A stretch of DNA of 64,000 nt from Leptolyngbya subtilissima AS-A7 (GTDB lineage: Bacteria > Cyanobacteriota > Cyanobacteriia > Phormidesmidales > Phormidesmidaceae), in NCBI RefSeq assembly GCF_039962255.1, contig NZ_JAMPKY010000001.1:868001-932000 (forward strand). The letters are read 5' to 3'. Both the position numbers and the translations under genes were made by a program. This document shows, one piece after another, positions 16,806-26,704 of this stretch (position 1 is its first letter; every line of letters begins with the position of its first letter). The notes under the pieces are model-generated. The model ran no database searches. It was not told the DNA's origin and saw nothing but the letters and a program-made list of their open reading frames with translations.

Positions 16806-17519
16806 CTACTCTACAGTGACAGCGGGCAGCTCTAAGCAGTAGCCAGCTCCGTAAACGGTCTTAATGAATTTAGGATGCCGGGGATCAGGCTCTAGTTTGG
16901 TGCGCAGGTGCCGTACGTGGACTCGAATGGTTTCGATGTCGTCGTTGGGCTCGTAGCCCCAGACCTCTTGCAAGATTTGGCTAGGAGATACGGTCTGACC
17001 ATGGCGCTGGAGTAGGCAGTGCAGCAGCTCAAACTCCAGATGGGTCAGTTTGACGGTGCCGTCAAACCAAATTGCTTCGTAGCGCTCAGGAATCAGAGTA
17101 AGGGGGCCGTAGTTAAGAATCTCGCTGTGTTTGGCCGCTTGGGGAATGCGATCGGTGCGGCGCAGCAGAGCGCGCACTCGCGCCAGCATTTCGTCTAGCT
17201 CAAAGGGTTTAGTGAGGTAGTCGTCGGCCCCAGCATTAAAGCCATCAACCTTATCTTGGGTCTGCGACAGGGCCGTGAGCATGAGCACAGGAATTTCGGC
17301 GGTGCGGCGATCGCGGCGGAGGCGCTGGCACACGGTCAGCCCGTCCACCTTAGGCAGCATCAGATCGAGCATGATCAAATCAGGCAGCAGCTGCACAGCT
17401 AGAGCCTGGCCCTTGATACCATCCCCAGCCTGGTTGACGTCGTAGCCTGCCATTTCCAAATTGACGGAAACGAGCTCCGCGATCGCAGGATCATCATCAA
17501 TGACAAGAATACGAGGCAT
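16806..17519 (-). CDS. rpaA: Response regulator RpaA, OmpR family
   Basis: The 237-residue two-domain regulator. The receiver domain starts [11 protein letters not shown], with phosphoacceptor Asp52 (IMLDLMLP) and the conserved Lys in LTKPFE. The C-terminal winged-helix DNA-binding domain contains [20 protein letters not shown] and ends [13 protein letters not shown]. The linker [20 protein letters not shown] is diagnostic of RpaA rather than RpaB. In cyanobacteria RpaA is phosphorylated through SasA/CikA under control of KaiC and drives dusk gene expression; it also influences phycobilisome association. ATG 17519 gives the family's usual N-terminus. An in-frame TTG two codons earlier is ignored. 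It is transcribed toward a bidirectional terminator. The kai genes lie at 60.7-63.7 kb. Confidence 0.93.
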   Translation of the reverse strand: MPRILVIDDDPAIAELVSVNLEMAGYDVNQAGDGIKGQALAVQLLPDLIMLDLMLPKVDGLTVCQRLRRDRRTAEIPVLMLTALSQTQDKVDGFNAGADDYLTKPFELDEMLARVRALLRRTDRIPQAAKHSEILNYGPLTLIPERYEAIWFDGTVKLTHLEFELLHCLLQRHGQTVSPSQILQEVWGYEPNDDIETIRVHVRHLRTKLEPDPRHPKFIKTVYGAGYCLELPAVTVE

Positions 17520-17802
17520 TACCAACTAGACCTGACAACCCTAAAACAACACTGACTCAGCTAGAGGCAAGCCACAAAGCTTTGAGTAGCCTAGCACCAC
17601 AACGTAAAGAGCCGTGTCGGAATAATACAATTCCTCGATAAATTATAAGCAGAACCCTTAAATTTCCTTAAGTAAATCGGGTTACAGCCTTTTGAGCTTA
17701 AGGTTTCCTTTAGATTGCGAGGCGACCTAGCTCCTCTCGCCAGATCCTCAAAGGGACACGACGTAGAAGAGTCACTGCCTGTACTGACTATTAATTTAGA
17801 AA

Positions 17803-17874
17803 CTCCCCAGGTAGGATTCGAACCTACGACCAATCGGTTAACAGCCGACCGCTCTACCACTGAGCTACTGAGGA
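17803..17874 (-). tRNA. tRNA-Asn (GTT)
   Basis: Minus-strand sequence with a 7-bp acceptor stem (TCCTCAG with CTGGGGA, one T-G wobble), D-arm AGCTCAGTGGTAGAGC, anticodon loop CTGTTAA giving anticodon GTT, and T-arm GTAGGTTCGAATCCTAC. The discriminator is G and the CCA end is not encoded. Length is 72 nt. It lies upstream of rpaA in the same orientation. Confidence 0.97.
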
Positions 17875-17898
17875 TTAACTGCGAAGCTCGCGAAGCTT

Positions 17899-17928
17899 AT
17901 ATTAACGATAAGTGTGCAACCTTGACAA
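17899..17928 (-). promoter_or_regulatory. Sigma-70-type promoter of tRNA-Asn
   Basis: On the minus strand a -35 box TTGTCA (17923-17928) and a -10 box TAATAT (17899-17904) are separated by 18 nt. The -10 box ends 25 nt before the tRNA 5' end, leaving a short leader. Confidence 0.6.
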
Positions 17929-18082
17929 CCCTCCAATGAAAATTTTTGGGACAATTTCAAATCGGAACGGTTAGCAGTCATTCTGGTACTGGCCTGGGGC
18001 TTCAACCTCATGCCAGATTTTCATGCTGCCATTATGGGTCACTCATGGTATATTCAAAGACTGTGTCGAAATTGTGGTAACC

Positions 18083-18280
18083 ATGCCCAAGCTTAAGTCT
18101 CGCAAAGCTGCCGCTAAGCGCTTTCGTCGCAGTGGCAGCGGCAAAATCATGCGTCGCAAGGCGTTCAAGAACCACATGTTGCAGCACAAAAATGCTGAGC
18201 GTCGTTCTCGTCTGTCTAAGATTGCCTTAGTGTCGGAAGAAGACGCTCCCAACGTGGAGCTAATGTTGCCCTACCTCTAG
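18083..18280 (+). CDS. rpmI: 50S ribosomal protein L35
   Basis: A 65-residue, strongly basic protein starting [20 protein letters not shown] and containing [18 protein letters not shown], the L35 signature; the length matches. ATG 18083 is the family start; upstream in-frame codons to 18023 are not part of the protein. It is followed by rplT after 55 nt, the conserved rpmI-rplT pair. infC is not adjacent here. Confidence 0.97.
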   Translation: MPKLKSRKAAAKRFRRSGSGKIMRRKAFKNHMLQHKNAERRSRLSKIALVSEEDAPNVELMLPYL

Positions 18281-18335
18281 GTAAGGGGCTCTGAGTCTGC
18301 TAGTAGTCATTAATAGTTCCAAGGGTTAAACAGTC

Positions 18336-18686
18336 ATGGCACGTGTCAAGCGCGGCAACGTAGCACGCAAGCGCCGCAACAAAATTCTCAAGCTAGCCAA
18401 AGGGTTTAGAGGGTCGCACTCTAAGCTGTTTCGCACAGCTAACCAGCAGGTGATGAAGGCGCTGCGATACGCCTACCGCGATCGTCGCAACCGGAAGCGC
18501 GATTTTCGCCGCCTGTGGATTACTCGCATCAACGCGGCTTCTCGCATGCACGGGTTGAGCTACAGCCAGCTAATTGGCCAGCTCAAGAAAGCTAATATCG
18601 ACATCAACCGCAAAATGCTGGCCCAAATGGCCGTGCTCGATCCCGATGGGTTTGCGAAAGTGGTTGAAGTTGCCAACCAATCTTAG
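18336..18686 (+). CDS. rplT: 50S ribosomal protein L20
   Basis: A 116-residue basic protein starting [20 protein letters not shown] with the conserved [11 protein letters not shown] and [20 protein letters not shown] blocks of L20, which binds 23S rRNA early in large-subunit assembly. The length agrees with the family (115-120). Second gene of rpmI-rplT. Confidence 0.98.
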   Translation: MARVKRGNVARKRRNKILKLAKGFRGSHSKLFRTANQQVMKALRYAYRDRRNRKRDFRRLWITRINAASRMHGLSYSQLIGQLKKANIDINRKMLAQMAVLDPDGFAKVVEVANQS

Positions 18687-18735
18687 GGATTGGCCCAGAC
18701 AGTAGGGGCAGTCGTAGTTTAGGCACGGCCGCGCC

Positions 18736-19503
18736 ATGACATGGAACTGGCTTGGGTTTGGTTTAGCACTGGGGGCGCAGCTGGCTGTGCTCCCAGTTTT
18801 TGCTGCGGATCTTGACACCATTCGTGCCCGTGGGCACTTAGTGGTGGCGGTGCGGGATGGCTGGCAGCCTCTGAGTTTTCGCGATCGCGAAGGCAACCTG
18901 GTCGGTTTAGAAATTGACCTAGCTCACGGGCTGGCGACAGCAATTTTTTCTGACCCAGCGGCGGTTGAGTTTGTGGTGGTGCCCAACGATGAGCGCCTGC
19001 CGGCAATACTGGAAGATCGCGCTGACGTAGCGATTGCTGGCCTCACCTTAACTTCCGGTCGCCAGCGGCTTGTGAGCTTTAGCCCGCCCTATTACCTCGA
19101 TGGAGCCGCCGTGCTGGTGCGAGATCCCCGGGTGCAGAGCCTAAGCGATCTCCAGCGCCAGCGGCTAGGGGTGCTTCAGGGGGCAAGTACTGTGGCGATA
19201 GTGCGCTATCTGCTGCCGCTAGCTATCCTCACCCCTCTAAACAGCTATCAAGAGGCCTTCGATCGCCTCAGCACCGGCCAAATTGACGGCTTTGCTGGCG
19301 ACGTAACGGCGCTGAGAGGCTGGCAGCAGGCCCACAGCGGCTATTATTTGGTGCCCAGTCTGCTGTCGGCTGAACCCCTGGCGATCGCTTTACCTAAGGG
19401 CACTCAGTACAATGAATTGCGTAGCCTGGTCAACCAAACCGTCATTGATTGGCACCAAAACGGCTGGCTAGAAGAACGGACCACCTTCTGGGGGTTGCCC
19501 TAG
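18736..19503 (+). CDS. Periplasmic substrate-binding protein, amino-acid (SBP_bac_3) type
   Basis: A 255-residue protein with a signal peptide (hydrophobic GFGLALGAQLAVLPVF, cleavage likely after VFA). The mature protein has the two-lobe SBP family 3 pattern: IRARGHLVVAVRDGWQPLSF, LVGLEIDLAHGLA, DVAIAGLTLTSGRQRLVSFS (the ligand-binding Arg) and LGVLQGASTVAIV. Such proteins deliver amino acids to ABC permeases, but no permease gene is next to it, so it is either an orphan or serves a transporter elsewhere. ATG 18736 lies 49 nt after the rplT stop. The specific ligand is unknown. Confidence 0.85.
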   Translation: MTWNWLGFGLALGAQLAVLPVFAADLDTIRARGHLVVAVRDGWQPLSFRDREGNLVGLEIDLAHGLATAIFSDPAAVEFVVVPNDERLPAILEDRADVAIAGLTLTSGRQRLVSFSPPYYLDGAAVLVRDPRVQSLSDLQRQRLGVLQGASTVAIVRYLLPLAILTPLNSYQEAFDRLSTGQIDGFAGDVTALRGWQQAHSGYYLVPSLLSAEPLAIALPKGTQYNELRSLVNQTVIDWHQNGWLEERTTFWGLP

Positions 19504-19546
19504 CCATGGCAAGATAAGGTAGTTCTCAAGTGCAAACAAAGACCGC

Positions 19547-20086
19547 ATGGAAAACAGCAACCTGCTCCTTATTTATCTAGGTATTCTGCTGGCGTTGCTG
19601 AGCGTTGCCGCTTTTTTTGTGGTGCGCCAGGTAATCAAGACCCGCCGCATCGAAAGCACTCTGGGGAGACTTCAGTCACGGTTAACCAAAGAAAAGGGCA
19701 CCGCCCAGGAGTACTACGAGCTGGGCAGTCTACTGCTCGACAAAAAGCTCTACACCCAGGCCGCCCTCTACCTCCAGCAGGCCATTAAGCAACTGGGTAA
19801 CGACGAAGCCGAAAACGCTGCCGTGGTTTACAACGCCTTGGGCTACTCCTACTTTGCTCAAGACCAGTATGACCTGGCCATTCGTAACTACAAAGAAGCG
19901 CTCAAAATTTCGCCCGAGTACGTCACCGCCCTTAACAATCTAGGCCACAGCTACGAGCGCAAGCAGCTCACCACCCAGGCCCTGGAGATGTACGAAGCCG
20001 CACTGGCCCTCGAGCCCAAAAACTCCACCGCCCGTCGCCGCTTCGACTCGCTCAAAAAGCGTGTTACTCCCGCCGAAAAATCTTAG
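19547..20086 (+). CDS. ycf37: TPR protein, Ycf37-like photosystem I accumulation factor
   Basis: A 179-residue protein with one N-terminal membrane helix (LLLIYLGILLALLSVAAFFVV), a basic stop-transfer segment and three tetratricopeptide repeats (about 55-160; for example VVYNALGYSYFAQDQYDLAI then VTALNNLGHSYERKQLTTQA). Size, order and the N-terminus match cyanobacterial and plastid Ycf37, which helps photosystem I assembly or stability at the thylakoid. It follows the binding protein gene by 43 nt. Assignment rests on architecture and remembered similarity, so a generic TPR protein remains possible. Confidence 0.65.
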   Translation: MENSNLLLIYLGILLALLSVAAFFVVRQVIKTRRIESTLGRLQSRLTKEKGTAQEYYELGSLLLDKKLYTQAALYLQQAIKQLGNDEAENAAVVYNALGYSYFAQDQYDLAIRNYKEALKISPEYVTALNNLGHSYERKQLTTQALEMYEAALALEPKNSTARRRFDSLKKRVTPAEKS

Positions 20087-20247
20087 CTATGGAGCCAAAC
20101 TTCCCTGGGCTCAGCCTTCCTCTAGGCAGGCGTTATGAAAATGCAATCTTTAGGGTATATAAGTAGGTATAGGGATCCTGCTAGGTCAGGATATTGCACC
20201 GATACTCTACCTCTTTCTGCTCTTCATTGTTTTTCAGGGAGTGGTTT

Positions 20248-20409
20248 ATGCGCCTCGATACTGGTACTCCGCTTACTCGGCTTTTCTCAGCGCTAGTGAC
20301 TATTTTAGCGCTGCTGGCTTTTGGCTTCGTGGCCTGGAAGGCGTTTGATGTCTGGCGTTCTGACCCGGCGGTGGAAGGCATTCAGGATATTTTGCAACCC
20401 AAGCAGTAA
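20248..20409 (+). CDS. Small single-span membrane protein, 53 aa
   Basis: ATG 20248 is preceded by GGGAG at about 6 nt. The product begins MRLDTGTPLTRLFSALVTIL, contains one membrane helix (LFSALVTILALLAFGFVAW), then a soluble tail ending DILQPKQ. No family is recognised; similar small one-helix proteins are common next to thi genes in cyanobacteria, but I cannot confirm that here. A 6-bp hairpin (ATCCTG / CAGGAT) at 20175-20192 lies in its leader. thiE begins 42 nt downstream. Confidence 0.6.
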   Translation: MRLDTGTPLTRLFSALVTILALLAFGFVAWKAFDVWRSDPAVEGIQDILQPKQ

Positions 20410-20450
20410 CGCCACTGCCTAGCCCTTGCCTGGTAGGATGTGGAGGTTCT

Positions 20451-21554
20451 TTGCCCCACAGTGTTTCCATGCCGGAGCTAACCGGGCTGCCAGCGCTGCC
20501 CAATCATGCTGATGCCGCCGTTTACCGCATTCTCGATGCCAACCTCGATCGCGCCCGCGAAGGGCTACGCGTTATCGAGGAGTGGTGCCGCTTTGGACTG
20601 AATAACTCAGCTCAAACCGAGCAGCTTAAGCACCTGCGGCAAACCTTGGCTCAATGGCATGCCCCTGAGCTGCGCCTGTGCCGCGACACCCCCGGCGACC
20701 CTGGCACCGCCCTCACTCACTCCCAAGAGGCCGAGCGCACCAATGTGACAGCGGTGCTCCAGGCTAATTTTTGCCGGGTGCAAGAGGCACTGCGAGCCTT
20801 AGAAGAATACGGCAAGCTCTACCGTGATGACCTGGCGGCAGGGTCCAAAGCTATGCGCTACCAGGTTTATGCTCTGGAGAGCGAAATTCTTGGCGGTCAC
20901 CGACTTCAGCGGCTACGTCAGGGCTTGACCTATCTAGTGACATCGCCCTGCGATCGCCTACTGCCTATTGTCGAAGCTGCGCTGCAGGGAGGCATTGCCC
21001 TGGTGCAGTACCGCGACAAAGATACAGATGACTACCTGCGGTTAGAGCTGGCCAAAAAGCTGAAGGATCTGTGCCACCGCTACGGAGCGCTATTTCTAAT
21101 TAACGATCGCGTCGATCTCGCCCTAGCTGTGGAAGCTGACGGCGTTCACCTGGGCCAAACCGACCTGCCTACCTTCACCGCCCGCAAGCTGCTGGGCAAT
21201 CAGCGTATCATTGGTCGCTCGACCACTAGCCCCGACGAAATGCAGCGGGCGATCGCCGAGGGCGCCGACTACATCGGCGTTGGCCCAGTCTATGCTACCC
21301 CTACCAAACCCGGCAAAGCTGCCGCTGGCCTCGACTACGTGCGCTATGCTGCCGAGCACGCTACCGTGCCCTGGTATGCGATCGGCGGCATCAATACCGA
21401 AAATTTGAGCGAAGTGTTGCAGGCTGGAGCCGAGCGAGTTGCCGTCGTGCGGGCGCTGATCGAAGCCGAAAATCCCACCCTAATCGCCCAGTACTTTGCC
21501 GCTCAAACCAACCACCGTCGAGCCTTTCATACCGTCGCTGCGCCAACTGGTTGA
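20451..21554 (+). CDS. thiE: Thiamine phosphate synthase with N-terminal cyanobacterial domain
   Basis: A 367-residue protein. Residues 1-150 are a helical domain (YRILDANLDRAREGLRVIEE, FCRVQEALRALEEYGKL) found fused to ThiE in cyanobacteria. Residues about 160-355 are the TIM-barrel ThiE, with LVQYRDKD, INDRVDLALAVEADGVHLGQ, GVGPVYATPTKPGK and AIGGI. It couples the hydroxymethylpyrimidine pyrophosphate and thiazole phosphate precursors to thiamine phosphate. The start is uncertain: TTG 20451 has GGAGG 5 nt upstream, whereas ATG 20469 has none. I give TTG. thiS follows 123 nt later, consistent with a thiamine unit. Confidence 0.92.
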   Translation: MPHSVSMPELTGLPALPNHADAAVYRILDANLDRAREGLRVIEEWCRFGLNNSAQTEQLKHLRQTLAQWHAPELRLCRDTPGDPGTALTHSQEAERTNVTAVLQANFCRVQEALRALEEYGKLYRDDLAAGSKAMRYQVYALESEILGGHRLQRLRQGLTYLVTSPCDRLLPIVEAALQGGIALVQYRDKDTDDYLRLELAKKLKDLCHRYGALFLINDRVDLALAVEADGVHLGQTDLPTFTARKLLGNQRIIGRSTTSPDEMQRAIAEGADYIGVGPVYATPTKPGKAAAGLDYVRYAAEHATVPWYAIGGINTENLSEVLQAGAERVAVVRALIEAENPTLIAQYFAAQTNHRRAFHTVAAPTG

Positions 21555-21677
21555 GCAGCTATCAAGCGGATTGACTGTCGCAAACAATGGGGTTGAGGTG
21601 CAAGGTATAGGGTCTAAGGTTGCCATGCATCCCTAAACCCTACACCTGATCCCTTACACTCAATACCCGAATTCCCC

Positions 21678-21902
21678 ATGCTTGATCCCACCAGCGAAAA
21701 CTTTCATCTTCTCGTCAATGGCGAATCTCAGCCCTGCGCTCCTGGTACGCTGCTGCCTAATTTTTTAGAATCATTAGGTCTGAATCCTCGTCTGGTGGCG
21801 GTAGAGTACAACGGCGAAATTCTTCATCGTCAGTTGTGGGAAACTACCTACCTGCGTCCCAATGACAGGCTGGAAATCGTCACCATAGTCGGAGGCGGTT
21901 AG
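21678..21902 (+). CDS. thiS: Thiamine biosynthesis sulfur carrier protein ThiS
   Basis: A 74-residue ubiquitin-fold protein ending VTIVGGG; the terminal Gly-Gly is adenylated and thiocarboxylated to donate sulfur to the thiazole ring. The segment VNGESQPCAPGTLLPNFLES matches the family N-terminus. The length is typical (66-75). It lies downstream of thiE on the same strand. No TPP riboswitch is recognised upstream of either gene. Confidence 0.93.
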   Translation: MLDPTSENFHLLVNGESQPCAPGTLLPNFLESLGLNPRLVAVEYNGEILHRQLWETTYLRPNDRLEIVTIVGGG

Positions 21903-22006
21903 GGCCTCCAGGTACGGGTTTCCACCGCTAGTTCGCTAAGCAGCAGCAGCACTTCGCGTTACATTAAAGACATAAAGCACTCCACGTTAGCACCCGGTTT
22001 TACGCG

Positions 22007-22954
22007 ATGGTTAAACAACTTTTTCAACGCCTCAAGCCGTTTTTGAAGCCCCTAATGGCCGTGGTCTTGGCCGTAGTTTTGGTGTTTGGCACCGCTCAGG
22101 GTGCCTGGGCCGCTGCAGGTGGCCGCATGGGAGGCGGTAGCTTCCGGGCTCCGGCTCCTCGCATGAGTCCGGCCCCTCGCACCTACGCTCCTGGTGGCGG
22201 TGGCGGCTACTATCCCGGTGGTGGCTTCGGCTTTCCGTTTTTATTCCCCTTTATTGGCATTGGGGGTGGTTTTGGCGGGTTGTTTACCCTGCTGATTTTT
22301 ATTGCCATTGCCAATGTAGTGGTGCGTGGCCTCAGGGGCGCAACCGCTGGTGACGACTACGACTATGCTGCTCCTGCTAGCAGCAACCCGCCGGTATCCA
22401 TTGCCAAACTCCAGGTAGGGCTATTGGCCGAGGCCCGCGCTCTGCAAGATGACCTTAACCGTCTGGCAACCACAGCAGACACCGGTACCTCCCAGGGTTT
22501 AGCCAAGCTGCTGCAAGAAACTACTCTGGCCCTGCTGCGCCACCCCGACTACTGGGCTTACGCCGCCGGCGAAGAAAAGCAAACCCGACTGCTCAGCGCC
22601 GAGCAAGAGTTTAACCGCTATACCCTCTCGGCCCGCAGCCAGTTTAGCGCCGAAACCTTGTCTAACGTTAACAACCAGCTCACCCAGGCTGAGCCCCAGG
22701 CTTTTCTGACGGGCGACACCGACCAGGCTCCCGGCGAATACATTCTCGCTACGGTGGTTGTAGCAACCCAGGGCAAGCTTGATCTGCCTAAGGTTTACTC
22801 CTCGGCTGACTTACGCCAGGCCCTCAACCAGATTGGTGCAGTTTCCGGTGAAAACCTGCTAGCTGTGGAAGTCCTTTGGACGCCTCAGCAGTCGGGAGAA
22901 ACCCTCAGCGGTGATGAGCTGATCGCTCAGTACCCAGAGCTGAAGCTGATTTAG
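22007..22954 (+). CDS. DUF1517 membrane protein
   Basis: A 315-residue protein with a signal or anchor (AVVLAVVLVFGTAQGAWA), a Gly/Tyr/Pro-rich linker containing GGRMGGGSFR, a second hydrophobic segment (LFTLLIFIAIANVVV) and a soluble alpha/beta domain (about 125-315). This is the layout of DUF1517 proteins of cyanobacteria and chloroplasts; function is not established. It is followed within 17 nt by a strong terminator. It probably sits in the plasma or thylakoid membrane. Confidence 0.82.
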   Translation: MVKQLFQRLKPFLKPLMAVVLAVVLVFGTAQGAWAAAGGRMGGGSFRAPAPRMSPAPRTYAPGGGGGYYPGGGFGFPFLFPFIGIGGGFGGLFTLLIFIAIANVVVRGLRGATAGDDYDYAAPASSNPPVSIAKLQVGLLAEARALQDDLNRLATTADTGTSQGLAKLLQETTLALLRHPDYWAYAAGEEKQTRLLSAEQEFNRYTLSARSQFSAETLSNVNNQLTQAEPQAFLTGDTDQAPGEYILATVVVATQGKLDLPKVYSSADLRQALNQIGAVSGENLLAVEVLWTPQQSGETLSGDELIAQYPELKLI

Positions 22955-22970
22955 ACTGCTTTTTAACTTC

Positions 22971-23008
22971 CACAAAAAAGCCCTTTGGAAACAAAGGGCT
23001 TTTTTGTG
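22971..23008. terminator. Bidirectional rho-independent terminator
   Basis: A 16-bp perfect inverted repeat (CACAAAAAAGCCCTTT / AAAGGGCTTTTTTGTG) with a 6-nt loop has T-tracts on both strands. It lies 17 nt after the DUF1517 stop and serves the convergent exoD gene as well. Confidence 0.93.
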
Positions 23009-23138
23009 TTTATGGCATCCGGTGGTTAAGCGAAGTCAAAGCCACCGCTATGCTTGGGAAACCTCCTAGGGTCATTCTGTTCAGGTAGCCCCGCAGTAGA
23101 GAGCATGAACTCTTGGGAGAATCCAGCGGGATGCGGCC

Positions 23139-23762
23139 CTATCGTTGGAACCAGTTCTGAAGCAGCTCGGGCGATCGCCACAGTAAGTAACCCGCGAGGC
23201 CAAAGGTAGCGGTAATCAGCCCTGTGGCCACGTAGCCCAAAATCATCACTACACCATCGGCTTCAAGGGTGGCCACCACAAAGATTAAAATGCCAACCGT
23301 GGGGATGGGGTTGGTAAAGGGAATCGGACTCATCAACAGCAGCGTTAGCCAGCTAATACACAACCCGTTAATGTGCCAAACCGAAGGGTTGTTGGCCAGC
23401 CCCGGCATGCGAGGCCGCACGAACCGCTCGGTAACACGGGTCACCCGCTTGAGATTGCTGAGCACCGTTTTAGCTAGCACCGACGGAAACTGAAACTGGG
23501 CCACTCGTCGGGGCAGCCAGGGCGATCGCCGCCCCACCGCCATCTGCAGCGACAGCAGCAGACAGGCCGACCCCAGAATGGTGGTAAACCCCGGCGGCAT
23601 GGGGAACAGGAACGGCAGCACCAGCAGCCCGATCACCAGGGAAAAGCCCCGCTCGGCGGTTTCATTGAGCACGTGGGAGAGCGTGAGCGGCTGCTCGGCT
23701 ATGCGCTCTAGCAGGGCCTTGATTTCCTGGGAAAAGTGGAGTTGAGGAGAGTCAGAATCCAT
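23139..23762 (-). CDS. exoD: ExoD-family exopolysaccharide synthesis membrane protein
   Basis: A 207-residue protein of the ExoD family: a soluble N-terminal helix (LTLSHVLNETAERGFSLVIG), then four or five membrane helices, with LPFLFPMPPGFTTILGSACL and RPRMPGLANNPSVWHINGLC as recognisable blocks. ExoD was described for exopolysaccharide production and alkaline tolerance in rhizobia; in cyanobacteria the role is not defined. ATG 23762 lies only 23 nt after the P-type ATPase stop on the same strand, so the two form an operon. Confidence 0.85.
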   Translation of the reverse strand: MDSDSPQLHFSQEIKALLERIAEQPLTLSHVLNETAERGFSLVIGLLVLPFLFPMPPGFTTILGSACLLLSLQMAVGRRSPWLPRRVAQFQFPSVLAKTVLSNLKRVTRVTERFVRPRMPGLANNPSVWHINGLCISWLTLLLMSPIPFTNPIPTVGILIFVVATLEADGVVMILGYVATGLITATFGLAGYLLWRSPELLQNWFQR

Positions 23763-23785
23763 AGGGGTGAGGAAATTGGGTGGGA

Positions 23786-26614
23786 TTAAAGCACGTGTTT
23801 AGACCCATTGGGCAGACCCGGCTGCTTGCGCCGTAGCGACAGTTGAATGACCAGTTTTTCGATCTCTAGCCAGGCAAACATCAGGGCGCTAAAGCCAAAA
23901 CAAATCGCCAGTTCTGAGGCTGCCAGAGGATGAAGGCCGAAAAATTGCGCCAAGACTGGAACGTACAGTAACAACACTTGCAGGCCGGTGGTGAGTAAAA
24001 CCGCACCCCATATGTAAGGATTCGACAAAGGATTGAGCTGAGCTGTTAAGCGTGTGTCTGAGCGAGCCGCCAGGGCATGACCCATTTGGGCTAGGCAGAG
24101 GGTCGTGAATACCATCGTCTTCCAGGTGTCAGGATGACCAGGGTAGCCGGGGGCAGTGGTATAGCGGTAGGCCCAGCCCATCAGGCCAATCGTCAACACC
24201 GCCAGCACGATACCCACCCGTACCATGTAAGAACCAAGGCCGCGAGCAAAGATGCTTTCTCGCGGGTTGTGGGGCGGACGTTCCATAACGTCGGGTTCAG
24301 CGGGTTCCATAGCCAGAGCCAGGGCGGGCACGCCGTCTGTCACTAGGTTCATCCACAGAATTTGCAGAGGCGAAAGGGGCACGCCACCCAGACCCATAAT
24401 TGGAGCGGCGGCAATGGTGAGCACCTCGCCAATGTTGCTGCCCAGAATGTATTTGATGAAGCGGCGAATGTTGTCGTAGACCACCCGGCCCTCTTCGGTG
24501 GCAGCCACAATGGTGGCAAAGTTGTCGTCGAGCAGCACCATGTCGCTAGCCTCTTTGCTGACGTCGGTGCCGGTAATGCCCATGGCGATGCCAATGTCGG
24601 CCTGTTTGAGAGCCGGGGCATCGTTGACGCCGTCCCCGGTCATGGCAACAAATTCGCCCTGTTTTTGCAGCGCCTGCACAATGCGGAGCTTGTGCTCGGG
24701 GGCAACGCGGGCATAGACGCTGACGTCGGGGACGGTGCGCTCCAGTTCCTCAGGGGAAAGGTGGCTCAGCTCGCGCCCGGTCAGAATGGTGTCGCCGGGT
24801 TTGGCAATGCCGAGGGTTTCAGCGATCGCCTTGGCGGTCAGCGGGTGGTCGCCAGTAATCATCACCGGGCGAATGCCGGCCCGTCGACAGTCAATTACGG
24901 CGTCGCGCACCTCAGGACGCGGGGCATCGAGCATGCCCACCAAACCCAGCCAGATCAGGTTTTGCTCCTCGGGCTCTAGGTTGGCGTTGGGATTAGCTAC
25001 GACGTTTGTGGGCTTCATGGCAAAACCCAAAACTCGCAGACCACTGGAGGCCATAGCATCGTTGTGGGCCAAAATAGCCTGCCGCTGAGCCTCGGTAAGC
25101 GGCACAAGCTGCCCCTCGCCTTGGCTAGTGCTACAACGTTCTAGCACTAGTTCGGCGGAGCCTTTGGTGAACATTACCTGGGGGGGCAGGGGCCAAGCGG
25201 CATCGCCATGGGCCTGCACGACGACGCTCATGCGCTTGCGCTCTGAGGTGAAGGGCACCTCGCCAATGCGATCGCTCTGTTGGCCCAGCTTTTCTTGATC
25301 AAAGCCACCTTTGCCCGCTACGGCCAGCAGGGCTCCCTCGGTAGGGTCACCCAACAGGGTCCAAATACTGCCGGACTGATTGAGGGTAGCGTCGTTGCAC
25401 AGGGCGCAGGCCATTAGCAACGCCTGGAGGGATGAGTCGGACTGGGGAGCGATGGCAGACCCATTTTCCAGCAGGTTGCCTACGGGGGCATAGCCCTCGC
25501 CGGTGACTTCATACTGGTGTTCTACGGTCTTAACCTGCTGCACCACCATTTTGTTTTGGGTGAGGGTGCCGGTTTTGTCAGAGCAGATGGTGGTAACCGA
25601 GCCCAAGGTTTCTACCGCTGGCAGTTTGCGAATCAGGGCGTGGCGTTTCACCATGCGCTGGGTGCCGAGGGCCAGGGTGACGGTGATGACGGCAGGTAGA
25701 CCTTCTGGTACCACAGCGACCGCCATACTGAGGGAAACTTCTAGCAGCTCATCGAACAGGCTGAGGTCGCCTGTGCGCAGCAGCCCCGCTGCCACCACTA
25801 GGGCTACGAGCACCAGCGACCCGGTCACCAGCACATTCCCCAGCTGGGCCATGCGCTGCTGTAGGGGCGTAGGCTCAGTTTCTACCGACTGAATCAGGGT
25901 GGCAATGCGGCCTAGCTCGGTGGTCATCCCCGTTTGAGTGACCAGCACGGTGCCGCGCCCCTGGAGAACTTCGGTGCCTTGGTAAACCAGGTTGAGGCGA
26001 TCGCCTAGGGCAGACTCGTCTTCTAGAAGCAGCTCAGGCTGCTTGATCACCGCCTCGGCTTCGCCAGTGAGGGCAGCTTCGCGCACCTGCAAGTTGGCGG
26101 CACTGAGCAGACGGCCATCGGCGGGCACCTGCACCCCTGCTTCTAGCAGCACCACATCACCCGGCACCAGGGCTTTGGCGTCGATTTCCTGCTCTTGACC
26201 CTGGCGAATGGTGCGTACCCGGGGGGAGGTCATGTTTTTGAGGGCGGCCAGAGCTTTTTCGGCCTTGCTCTCTTGCAGGTAGCCCAAAATGCCGTTTAGT
26301 AGCACAATGGCAAAGATCGCGATCGCATCTTTGGGAAAGCCCCCCTCGCGCAGATCGAGCACCAGCGACACCAGAGCCACCGCGATCAGCATCAGCAGCA
26401 TGATGTTTTTGAACTGGTCCCACAAAATTTCCCAGGGACTGCGGGTGGCCCCCTCCTGAAGCTCGTTGGGGCCATAGACCTGCTGCCGATGTTCGGCTTC
26501 GCTGGAGCTCAACCCTTCGGGACTGCTCTCTAACAGCGCGATCGCCCGCTCCGGGGTGAGGGTATGCCAAAGGTTAGCAGACGCGCTTTTGCTGGGGATG
26601 GTGCTTTGGGCCAC
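23786..26614 (-). CDS. Type II cation-transporting P-type ATPase (Ca2+-ATPase-like)
   Basis: A 942-residue membrane pump. It shows the actuator motif LTGEAE (about 184), the phosphorylation motif DKTGTLT with Asp346, the hinge [10 protein letters not shown] and about ten membrane helices. The M4 motif [20 protein letters not shown] and the M6 motif [16 protein letters not shown] are those of P2-type Ca2+ or Na+/H+-type pumps such as cyanobacterial PacL. The N-terminal cation-ATPase domain starts [15 protein letters not shown]. The start codon is GTG 26614. The ion cannot be fixed by eye; Ca2+ is the first guess. It shares an operon with exoD. Confidence 0.92.
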   Translation of the reverse strand: MAQSTIPSKSASANLWHTLTPERAIALLESSPEGLSSSEAEHRQQVYGPNELQEGATRSPWEILWDQFKNIMLLMLIAVALVSLVLDLREGGFPKDAIAIFAIVLLNGILGYLQESKAEKALAALKNMTSPRVRTIRQGQEQEIDAKALVPGDVVLLEAGVQVPADGRLLSAANLQVREAALTGEAEAVIKQPELLLEDESALGDRLNLVYQGTEVLQGRGTVLVTQTGMTTELGRIATLIQSVETEPTPLQQRMAQLGNVLVTGSLVLVALVVAAGLLRTGDLSLFDELLEVSLSMAVAVVPEGLPAVITVTLALGTQRMVKRHALIRKLPAVETLGSVTTICSDKTGTLTQNKMVVQQVKTVEHQYEVTGEGYAPVGNLLENGSAIAPQSDSSLQALLMACALCNDATLNQSGSIWTLLGDPTEGALLAVAGKGGFDQEKLGQQSDRIGEVPFTSERKRMSVVVQAHGDAAWPLPPQVMFTKGSAELVLERCSTSQGEGQLVPLTEAQRQAILAHNDAMASSGLRVLGFAMKPTNVVANPNANLEPEEQNLIWLGLVGMLDAPRPEVRDAVIDCRRAGIRPVMITGDHPLTAKAIAETLGIAKPGDTILTGRELSHLSPEELERTVPDVSVYARVAPEHKLRIVQALQKQGEFVAMTGDGVNDAPALKQADIGIAMGITGTDVSKEASDMVLLDDNFATIVAATEEGRVVYDNIRRFIKYILGSNIGEVLTIAAAPIMGLGGVPLSPLQILWMNLVTDGVPALALAMEPAEPDVMERPPHNPRESIFARGLGSYMVRVGIVLAVLTIGLMGWAYRYTTAPGYPGHPDTWKTMVFTTLCLAQMGHALAARSDTRLTAQLNPLSNPYIWGAVLLTTGLQVLLLYVPVLAQFFGLHPLAASELAICFGFSALMFAWLEIEKLVIQLSLRRKQPGLPNGSKHVL

Positions 26615-26704
26615 GGGTGCAATTTACCTCAAAAATCAAGTGCTACTATTCGCCAGTATCTAGCCTACATTTATAGCACTAATAAATAGTGCAGCTCTGC
26701 CTTA

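Noticed and set aside
21640..21655. Possible TPP riboswitch before thiS (CACCTGATCC)
   Set aside because: Only the ACCTGATC half is present; the CTGAGA element and the paired P2/P4 helices are not found in the 123-nt spacer.
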